Assembly: GCF_037176765.1 (NCBI RefSeq)
Contig: NC_090026.1
Coordinates: 130,205,752 to 130,269,751 of the forward strand
From: Anolis sagrei
Taxonomy: Eukaryota > Chordata > Lepidosauria > Squamata > Anolidae
Length of the DNA: 64,000 nucleotides
Reading direction: 5' to 3'
Part shown: piece by piece, positions 23,680-35,100 of the stretch
How positions within the stretch are numbered: the first letter of the stretch is position 1
Layout of the letters: the number at the start of each line of letters is the position of its first letter
Notes under the pieces: generated by a model
Database searches by the model: none
Seen by the model: only the letters and a program-made list of their open reading frames with translations
What the model was told of the DNA's origin: nothing
Program-made: the position numbers and the translations under genes

Positions 23680-26137
23680 TGCACACATACGCACGCACAT
23701 ACAGTTGTCTGTCTTGTCTTTGTATAACAGCACTGAATGTTGCCATATATGGATCATCTGCTTTGATAATCTAGATTATGAGGGTAGAGGGGACCTAAAC
23801 TCTCCTTCCAAACTACCTAAGGCACCGTCTACACTGCCATATAATGCAGTTTGAACTGGATTATAATGGCTAGTTGTAGACTCAAGATAGATCAACATCG
23901 CCCTGTGTCCCAGGATCTGATCCCAGATTTATCTGCTTTGAACTGGATTATATGAGTTGTAATCAGATAATCTGGGGCCCCTTCTACACTGCCATATAAA
24001 ATCCAGATTACCTGCTGTGAGCTGGATTATATGGCAGTGTGGAGTCATATAATCCAATTCAAAGCAGATGTGGATCGTCTGCTTTGATTATTTGGATTAC
24101 ATGGCAGTGCAGAAGTGGCCTGGGATCAGAACCTGGGATATAAGGCAGTGTAGATCCAGCCTCATATAATGCAGATTGAACTGGATTACAGGCAGTCCCC
24201 AAATTACGAACAAGACAGATTCTGTACGGTTGTTCTTAAGTTGAATTTGTATGTAAGTCAGTACAGGAACATTTTTAAGTGTAACTCCAGTCATCCATCC
24301 ATCAATCTATCTATCTATCTATCTATCTTTGGACAGTATAGGGAAGGGTTAACACCCCTGTGGGCCTTGTTTTGCTGTCTGTACCCCATTCAGAAAGTTT
24401 CACCTTCTGTACCTGTGAGAACTGGATTCTGAAAAATGTGACTTGTTCTGCAAACAAAGATTGGAGCAAAAGCTTCAGAAGCTGCACCAGAGAAAGAAAT
24501 CCCACCTAAACACTAGAAAGAACTTCTTGAAGGTAACTGCATATTTGACAGAATGGATGGTGGTGGATTTAGATGGCCATCTGTCAGGGATGGTTTTTCC
24601 ATATATCCTGCATGTGCAGGGTTGGAGGAGACAGTCCTCAAGGTCCCTTCTAAGGCGATTGTTCCATGACTCTGTGATGTCACAAGGGTGAGCTGGTTAT
24701 GACATTGCATATCAACCGCAGTTGCTCAGAGTAGTGTTGTAGGTCAGCCTGTGATTGTGTCTGATGTTCATGTTGATGTTCATGATGGGAATGGGGATGG
24801 TGTTCCTGATGATGGGCCTGGAGATGAAGGTTTGCTCGGGCCAGAGTTAAGTTCAGAAGAGAGGTCTGAGCAAGGCCACATTCCTGGGAGAGACCTCTCA
24901 CTGCTTTTCTCAGAACAACTGTCTGAAAATGATGCTGAGATTGATTTGCCAGGTGCAGGAGTTAATGAGGGAGAGGATAGTGAAACCTTGGACAGAAAGC
25001 TGTTGGGAATCAGCCTGTGTTTGTGTTCCCAGATCATGATGCTTATGATGAGAGTAATGATGGTGCAAGATGGAGATGGTTTGGTCAATGATTTTCAGAC
25101 AGACAATGACAGAGAGGCCCCAGTGCAAAGGACAGTTTCTCATGAGAATATTCCTGCTGAGCCTAGGGATGATGGTTTACTCCCTCTTTCTGTGAGCTCT
25201 CAAGATTTGGGTTTGGAAAACAATCTGACACCTTGGAATTTTAATGAGCAGACAGATAGGGAGTTGAAGGATAGGCGGCTGGAGATCAGCTAGGATCAAC
25301 AGCAAACTCAGTGCTTATGTCCCTCCGAAAGACTTAGTCACATAAGGGGCAAATGTGGGGGAAAGTGAAACCAGTTTCTGAGTTTTGGGATATAAGGTTT
25401 GCTTCAAGGGAAAACCTGTTAGATCAGGCAACGTTTGGAAATCAAGTTCATGTGCCACGGAAATCCTGTTCATGGGGCCTTGTTCATGTGGAGGAATTTA
25501 GCCTTTTGGATTGTTTTTGCTTCCTGTTGATTCCTGCCTGGATAAACACTGCCTTGGAACTGCTTGAGTGGACATTGCTTTGTGTTACTGCCTTTTACTG
25601 ACTTATTACTTTTTGGAACCTCATGTGGGTTCTGTGTGAGAAGTTTGCCACGATTCTGTCGTTTGTGGGGTTCAGAGTGCTCTTTGATTGTAAGTGAACT
25701 GTGAATCCCAGTGACTACAACTCCCAAATGTCAAGGTCTATTTCCCCCAAACTCCATCTGTGTTCATTTTTGGGCGTATTGAGTTCATGTGCCAAGTTTG
25801 GTCTAGATCCATCATTCTTTGAGTCCACAGTGCTCTCTGGATGTAGGTGAACTACAACTCCCAAACTCAAAGTCAATGCCCACCAAACCCTTCCAGTATT
25901 TTCTGGTGGTCATGGGAGTTCTGTGTGCCAAGTTTGGTTCAATTCTATCGTTGATGGAGTTCAGAATGCTCTTTGATTATAAGTGAACTATAAATCCCAG
26001 CAACTACAACTCCCAAATGACAAAATCGTAATTTTTTGAGTGATGGTTGTGTTGTGAGACGTTTTGTTGCCAAATTTGATGTGATTTCATTCATTGGTTC
26101 TTTTGTTTTTAAGGTACTCATCATGCACAGAGCATTT

Positions 26138-26180
<43 letters not shown>

Positions 26181-29100
26181 CACACACACACCCTATTTCA
26201 TTGAAAATAAGACAAAGATGTGCTAGTTTTCATTTTCAGGGGATGTCTTACTTTTCCATGAAGAAGAATTCACATTTATTGTTGAACAAAAAAAAATTCA
26301 ACATTTATTATATACTGGGCAGTAGTTGGCAATATATAATAAATACACTGGCCCTCACACACAGGGCCACAAAAAATAAGGGCTGTAAAGTCTCTGGCTT
26401 CCACACACTGTTTAGAAACTGTTCCTGGACCACTTGTACAGCAGGGAGAGTATTGCAGATTCTGGCCACCAGGGGGAGCATGCTCCCAAACAAAAACTTC
26501 GCTAGGTCTTATTTTTGGAGGAAACCTTCTATTTCGCAATTCAGCAAACCTCTACTAGGTCTTATTTTCAGGGGATGTCTTATTTTCAGGGAAACAGGGT
26601 ACACATGTGCATAAAGTCTGTGTCATGTTCGAAAGGAGCAGAAAGGATGATACTATAACATAGCAAACTCTTACCTACACAAACCTAATTTACCAACAAA
26701 TGAAATTAATATATTTAGATTTATATGACAATAATTAAAATTAGATAAAACATCTTAAAGAATTCAAAACGATTTTAACAGATGAGAGAGATGATGAGCC
26801 AAAACTAACACAATGAAGTTCAACAGTGACAAATGCAAGAGACTCCACTGAGGCAGAAAAAATGAAATGTAAAGATACAGAAATGCAAAGATACAGAATG
26901 GGGGACGCGTGTCTCGACAGCAGGACATGTGGAAAAGATCTTGGAGTCCTTGTGGACAACAAGTTAAACATGAGCCAGGAATGTGATGTGGTGGCAAAAA
27001 AAAAGCCAATGGGATTTTGGCCTGCATCAATAGGAGCATAGTGTCTAGATCTAGGGAAGTCATGCTCCCCATGCTCTATTCCGCCTTGGTTAGATCACAC
27101 CTGGAATATTGCGTCCAAACCTGAACACCACAACTGAAGGGAGATATTGACTCTAAGCTGGAATATGTCCAGAGGAGGGTGACTAAAATGATCAAGGGTC
27201 TGGAGAACAAGCCCTATGAGAAGCAGCTTAAAGAGCTGGGCATGTTTAGCCTGAAGAAGAGAAGGCTGAGAGGAGATATGATAGCCATGTATAAATATAT
27301 GAGAGGAAGTCACAGGGAGGAGGAGGGAGCAAGCTTGTTTTCTGGTGCCCTCGAGACTAGGATGCAATGGAGCCATGGCTTCAAACTACAGGAAAGAAGG
27401 GAGATTCCATCTGAACACAAGAAAGCCGCTCCTCATAGGGCTTGTTCTCCAGACCCTTGATCATTTTAGTCGCCCTCCTCTGGACACATTCCAGTTTGTC
27501 AATATCTCTCTTGACTTGTGGTGCCCAGAATTGGACACAATATTCCAGGTGTGGTCTAACCAAAGCAGAATAGAGGGGTAGCATGACTTCCCTAGATCTA
27601 GACACTAGGCTCCTATTGATGCAGGCCAAAATCCCATTGGCTTTTTTTGCTGCCACATCACATTGTTGGCTCATGTTTAACTTGTTGTCCATGAGGATTC
27701 CAAGATCTTTTTCACACGTCCTGCTCTCGAGCCAGGCATCATTGTCCCCCATTCTGTATCTTTTCATTTTGTTTTTCCTGCCAAAGTGGGGTATCTTGCA
27801 GTTGTCCCTGTTGAACTTCATTTTGTTAGTTTTGGCCCATCATCTCTCTAATTTGTCAAGATCGTTTTGAATTCTGCTCCTGTCCTCTGGAGTATTGGCT
27901 ATCCCTCCCAATTTGGTGTCGTCTGCAAACTTGATGATCCTGCCTTCTAGCCCTTCGTCTAAGTCATTAATAAAGATGTTGAACAGGACCGGGCCCAGTC
28001 CTTACCAAGCTGTTATGCATCGCCAGCTCCTCCTTCAGGTAAAGGACTTCTTTCTCCAGATTTTTCACCATTCTCTAAACAAAATGAGAAGAAAGACAGA
28101 TGAGTATATAGAGGAAAAGAAATCTTCAGAAGTGCATTTGGTCTTCCAGATACTTCCTATTTGCAACCAAGGGCGCATCTCTCACCGACTCCTACCACTA
28201 AAGAAGCACTTTCAATGACTGGCATCACAATCACGGTCTTAGCTCAAACCCTGAAAAGGATCAGGAAGTTGAGTTTTCCTGGATTTTATCTGGATGTGTA
28301 GAAGGGACCTTAGTATATTCATTTACTGTATTTCTTTGATTCTATATATTTCCTATATAAAGTGTTCTTGCCATACATCAAGGGAACCACTGACCGCATA
28401 GGGAAGCTGATGAGGAAACACAACATACAAACACTCTACAAACCCACCAAGAAAATCCAACAAATGCTACGTTCAGCAAAGGACAAGAGGGATCCTCTCA
28501 CTGGATACCTGAACATCAAGCAAAAAGTGGATGCCAGAAACAATATCATACGAAAGCTGACTGGCACAACCTGGGGATCACAACCAGATACAGTGAAGAC
28601 ATCTGCCCTTGCGCTGTGCTACTCCGCTGCTGAGTATGCATGCCCAGGGTGGAAGACATCTCACCACACTAAAACAGTGGATGTGGCTCTTAATGAGACA
28701 TGCTGCATTATCACGGGGTGTCTGCGCCCTACACCACTGGAGAAATTACACTGTCTAGCCGGTATCGCACCTCCTGACATCCGCCGGGAAGTAGCAGCCA
28801 ATAGTGAAAGGACCAAGGCAGAGACATCTCCAGCTCATCCCTTGTTTGGGTATCAGCCAGCACGTCAACGACTTAAATCCAGACATAGTTTTCTAAGATC
28901 TACAGAGACACTCGCTGGAACATCTCAGCAAGCGAGAGTCCAAAAGTGGCAGGCTCAAACCCAGAACCTCAACCAATGGCTGATACCAAATGAGAGACTC
29001 CCCCCTGGGCACACAGAAGACTGGGCGACTTGGAAGGCGCTGAACAGACTGCACTCTGGCACCACGAGATGCAGAGCCAATGGGGCCACAAAGTGGAATC

Positions 29101-32100
29101 CACGACATGCAAGTGCGGAGAAGAGCAAACTACAGACCACCTGCTGCAATGCATCCTGAGCCCTGCCACATGCACAATGGAGGACCTTCTTGCAGCAACA
29201 CCAGAGGCACTCCAAGTGGCCAGATACTGGTCAAAGGACATTTAATCAACTACCAAACTCACACATTTTGTATTTTCTCTGTTTGTTTGCTTTGTTCTGT
29301 TAGAAATGTAATATATTTGACTGGCTGCCCTGACACGAGAAATAAATAACCGGATACCATGCAGCTGTGGACAAGTCTACAGAGGGACCACCAAACGCAG
29401 CATGGCCCAGACACACATCAAGGAACATGAAAGCCACTGCAGACTACTCCAGCCAGAGAAGTCAGCCATAGCAGAGCACCTGATGAACCAGCCTGGACAC
29501 AGCATATTATTAGAGAACACAGAAATGCTGGACCACTCCCACAACCACCATGTCAGACTACACAGAGAAGCCATTGAAATCCACAAGCATGTGGACAATT
29601 TCAACAAAAAGGAAGAAACCATGGAAATGAACAAAATCTGGCTACCAGTATTAAAAAACTCTAAAATTACAACAGCAAAACAGCAGAGAGGAAACAACCA
29701 GGCACATCTTAACACCTCTCAAAAAAAGATTTTCCCAGGCTCAGCCAGGCCTTCAAATGCTAATGAAGGTGGTCAGTTGAAACATTCACACCTAGCTCCA
29801 GCAGAGAAGAGCTCTTTGCCCCACCCCAGCCATTCCACAGATATATAAACCCATTGTCCTAATTCCAACAGACCTCACTACCTCTGAGGATGCTTGCCAT
29901 AGATGCAGGCGAAACGTCAGAAAAAAAATTGCCTCCAGAACATGGCCATATAGCCCGGAAAAACCTACCACAACCCACCTATATAAACATTGCTAAAAAT
30001 GGGATGTGTCTTGGAATCGCAGATCTATCTTACGTATTTATTGTTAGTAGTGGGGCACTAAAATTAGAGGGCATCTTACAATCGAAGAAATATGGTGCGG
30101 AAATATTACCATTTGGCTCCTGGAGCTCAAGGACCTCAGGATGACGTAAAGTAAAAACCAACTGCAAACATCTCAGACCAATTTAAAGCTGTAAGAGTAA
30201 CTGAATAACACAAAGGCCACTTCTACATGGCCATATACAATCCAGATTATCTGCAGTGTAAGATCATATAATCCAGTTCAAAGCAGACAATGTGGGGATT
30301 ATCTGCTTTGATAATCTGGATTATATGGCAGTGTAGAAGGTGCCCAAGAGCACACAAAACAATTTAGTATTTTTAAAAATACTCCATCCATGCTTGCTCC
30401 ATCCATGTTCAACATCTACACAAATGATCAGCCACTGCCAGAAGGGACAGAGAGTTTCATCTATGCTGATGATCGTGCCATTACCGCTCAAGCAGGGAGC
30501 TTTGAGATGGTAGAACAGAAGCTCTCCGAAGCTCTAGGTGCTCTTACTGCCTATTACAGGGAAAACCAGCTGATCCCTAACCCATCTAAAACACAGACAT
30601 GTGCCTTTCATCTCAAGAATAGAGAAGCATCCCGAGCTCTGAGGATTATGACCTGGGAAGGAATCCCACTGGAGCATTGCAACACACCCAAATACCTGGG
30701 AGTCACTCTGGACCGTGCTCTTACCTACAAGAAGCACTGCCTGAACATCAAGCAAAAAGTGGGTGCCAGAAACAATATTATACGAAAGCTGACTGGCACA
30801 ACCTGGGGATCACAACCAGATACAGTGAAGACATCTGCCCTTGCACTGTGCTACTCTGCTGCTGAGTATGCATGCCCAGTGTGGAACACATCTCACCACA
30901 CTAAAACAGTGGATGTGGCTCTTAATGAGACATGTCGCATTATCACGGGGTGTCTGCGACCCACACCACTGGAGAAATTACACTGCTTAGCCGGTATTGC
31001 ACCACCTGACATCCGCCGGGAAGTAGCAGCCAATAGTGAAAGGACCAAGGCAGAGACATCTCCAGCTCATCCCCTGTTTGGGTATCAGCCAGCACGTCAA
31101 CGACTTAAATCTAGACATAGTTTTCTAAGATCTACAAAGACACTCACTGGAACACCTCAGCAAGCGAGAGTCCAAAAGTGGCAGGCTCAAACCCAGCATC
31201 TCAACCAATGGCTGATACCAAACGAGAGACTCCTCCCTGGGCACACAGAAGACTGGGCGACTTGGAAGGCACTGAACAGACTGCGCTCTGGCACCACGAG
31301 ATGCAGAGCCAACCTTCAGAAATGGGGCCACAAAGTGGAATCCACGACATGCGAGTGTGGAGAAGAGCAAACCACTGACCACCTACTGCAATGCACCCTG
31401 AGCCCTGCTACATGCACAATGGAGGACCTTCTTGCAGCAACACCGGAAGCACTCCAAGTGGCCAGATACTGGTCAAAGGACATTTAACTAACTACCAAAC
31501 TCACAAGTTTTGTATTTTTCTCTTTGTTTGCTTTGTTCTGTTAGAAATGCAATATAATGGACTGGTTGCTCTGACACGACAAAAAAAAAAAATTAAAAAG
31601 ATGGCTCAGATAAAGGTCAAAGCAGTTTAAGGCAATGTCAAACCATGCCCGTGTGAACACTTGCACAAAATTAATATTTTACTTGATCTATGCTGTAGTA
31701 TTTCTCAGGGAAGCCTGCCAAGTCCTTCCTGTACGGCAAGAACAAAAGTAAGCAAGTGAGTGAGCCCATATCCTTCAGCTGAGAGCTGACCAGACGATGG
31801 CTTGATTTCCCTTTGCCTTTTGAAACCTCGGCTTGGCCATTTCCGCATCATTCTTTCCATGCAAATCTCATCGCCCCTTATTCTGCCTCAAAGGAACAAA
31901 ACAGACTTTTTAACTGGTTAGTTACTAACCAAAACTCTCCTTCCCTGGCCAATAAAAAAAAAGTGAAAATGAGACGGGACACACCTCCGCGTCAAACTTT
32001 TCATTGACAACTGGTTCCGTCATCACCCATTTCATTCTGCTAGCAAACCGAAGGGTGGAGAGCTGCAAAATAAAACAAAATATAAATTATACATGAATGG

Positions 32101-35100
32101 GTTGCTGGGAGTTTTCTGGGCTGTCTGGCTATGTTCCAGAAGCATTCTCGCCTGACGTTTCGCCTGCATCTATGGCAGGCATCCTCAGAGGTTGTGGGGT
32201 ATGAATGTTCCTATATTCACTTCACAACAAAGGCAGTGTAGACTCACATAATACAGTTCAAACTAAATAGTATGGACTGCCTGTTTTCAACTGGATTATA
32301 TTAGTCTACACTGCCATGTAATCCAGTTCAAAGCAGGCCTCAGAACCTCTGAGGATGCCTGCCATAGATGTGGGCGAAACATATGGAGAGGATGCTTCTG
32401 GAACATGCCCATACAGCCCTGAAAACTTACAGCAACTCAAAGCAGATAATCTGGATTTTCTTTTTGCCCCCCAATATTTTTATTGATTGGTTTTTATAGA
32501 ACTAATATATGCACTAAAGTTTTTAGCATCAAAAGTGGGAGAACATATTCATTGTTGATAGAAAAGCCATGAAAAGAGAGAGAGAATATTGCTTTACTAA
32601 GAAAAAAAAACACCAAAAAAGGGAAAAAAGATTCAGAAAAAATTGGTAGAAAAATATAGAAAATGTATTTAAAGCCCCCCGCTCCCCCCAAATCTAGTCT
32701 TTGAGGGTCTTTAGTATCTTTTTCTACATTGTGAAGATAATGCTTCCATGCTCGTTTCTTATTTATCTGTGATTTACTCTCTTTAGGTAATAATCTCTAT
32801 TTTTCCATTGTCTAACGTAACTTTTTCCGGGGTCCCAGTTTGTGTGGCTTTTTGGAATTCCTTGGTTTGGCGTTAGCCAATAAGTTAATTCATCCATGTT
32901 CCTTATCTACAAAATTTTATTTTGCCAATCTTCTCTTTGAAGTATTTCTTTCCATTTCCAGTTCTTAGTGAATACGATTCTGGCTGCAGTAGTTAGGTAG
33001 TTGAGCTGGATTTTCTATGGCAGTGTACAAGGGGGCTGAGAAAAGGCTCGTGAGGAGCTTCTAACACCCGTTCCTTACCATCTGAACGAATGGCAGAAGA
33101 GGACAAGTCTGTTAGCCTTATAGCCGCTTGACCGCTGCTTGACGTAACCCATAAATCAGGCATTTTCCAACTTATGTCCTTACAGTCTGCTGACTTTATT
33201 TTTAGGCATCCTCACCCTCTGTCCTGTCCCAAAAACCTCAAGATGCTTACCGTCTCCACAATGTGAACAGCCTCACTGCAGATGTTAGCCACTAGGACCG
33301 TATTGCAATTCCCACCTGCGAAAAAAGGAAGGTAAAGCAAAGTCAGAGTTATAACTCAGTGTTCTTGAGCCATTCCTGCATTTAAAGCAGACCTGGGCAA
33401 ACTTCAGCCCTCCCTCCAGGTGTTTTGGACTTAATAATTCAGGCATAGACAAACTTGAGCCCTCCAGGTGTTTTGGACTTAATAATTCAGGCATAGACAA
33501 ACTTGAGCCCTCCAGGTGTTTTGGACTTCAACTCCCACAATTCCTACTGGCTGTTAGGAATTGTGGGAGTTGAAGTCCAAAACACCTGGAGGTCCAAAGT
33601 TGGCCCAGGCCCGATTTATACATGGCCTGGCTACCATACACCACAGCAGGAACACCTCTGGCCTTAAACATCACACCAGCATGGTAAAATCATCAAGCAG
33701 TTTATTGAAGAGTATATGTAGGCAATGCAGTAAAATCAGCAAAACAATACAGTTCCAAGACAAATAATAGTCCATGAGCTTCAAGACAAAATAAGATCCA
33801 TTGGAACAAAAATCCATGAAACAAGGCACAAGAATCCATGAAACAAGTCAGCATACAAAATCCAATACACAAATCAGGAGCTTGGCAAAAAAAATTGGTA
33901 CATGAAACTAAGAACACTTGAAAGCAAGACCGTCATGAAATTCCAGCGTTGACCCAACTGAGGCAGCTCTTTCCCATGAATCAATATAAAGCTTTTCCAG
34001 ATCCCAAAACTGAAAGGAAAGCATTTCTCTTGACCTTGCCACTAGATAAAGGTTTCTTATCTCTCTTTTCCTGTAAACGAACTGATCTTCTTTGCACCTG
34101 AGAACTCTGTCTCTGTTTACAAAAGCCTTTCTTCCTATCTACACTCTCATTAACTTGACTCTCATTAACTTCTGTACCTGACAAATCATCTTTAGGTAGT
34201 TGCTCTGAGAAAGACTGCGAAGGGCCTCTCCCAGGAATGTGGCCTTGTGAATCATCTTGAGACACCTCGAGCCTCTCATCTGAGCTTGCAAACCCTCATC
34301 CCCATTGCCAACAGACCCAGGCCCACCATCATGGACATCAGACACAATCACAGGCTGACATACAACACTGGCCTTGGCTTACCTAATGAATCCTTCAGGG
34401 TGTAGGTGAGCTTGCTCTGGCGGAAGGGGATGTGTTCTCGGTTGTGATCAGACAAGGCAAGGATTACTTGTTCGAGGAAGGAGAGGGACTTGTTGATGTA
34501 CGTGGCCTCCTTCAACCCACGGCCCTCAGACTGTTAAAAACCAAGAGGATGCCTTAGAGCAGAGATTCTCAGGGTAACTATAATGCTGCCCCACCATTAT
34601 GTGCTTTCCAACATGCCAAGGACCAGCATCATCATCCGTGCATCCATTTGCTACAGCTATTGATTGCAAACATGCGATTGCTGAAGGTTTGTGGACTGGT
34701 GGCTGTTCCATGTGAAAATGTAGATACCATCCCAAGGTCATTTAGAGTTAGTCTCTACCTGTGAAATGTTTTAGTAGCAAGTGTAAACCTATTACATTAA
34801 CTTTTCTTGCAGGTAGGGAGTAAATGGTAGCCAATGAACAAATGCCAAGGCAGGTGGCAAACAGCCCATCAGATAGAAACAGGCTGTGAGTAAGTTAGGA
34901 AGCTTTTAAAAGGCTTGTAAACAGGTTGATGGAGGGCTTGCTTTGCAAATGATTGCCAGGGCAGCCCTTTCTGCACAGAAGGTGTTTTTCACCCTCTAAA
35001 GGTGTTTTTCACCCTCTGAAACCTTTGTGTTAATTGGTTACAGTGCACCAGGCACAAATCTGCTGTCCTTCTGGGCATAACACATGGACTACTATCTAAT

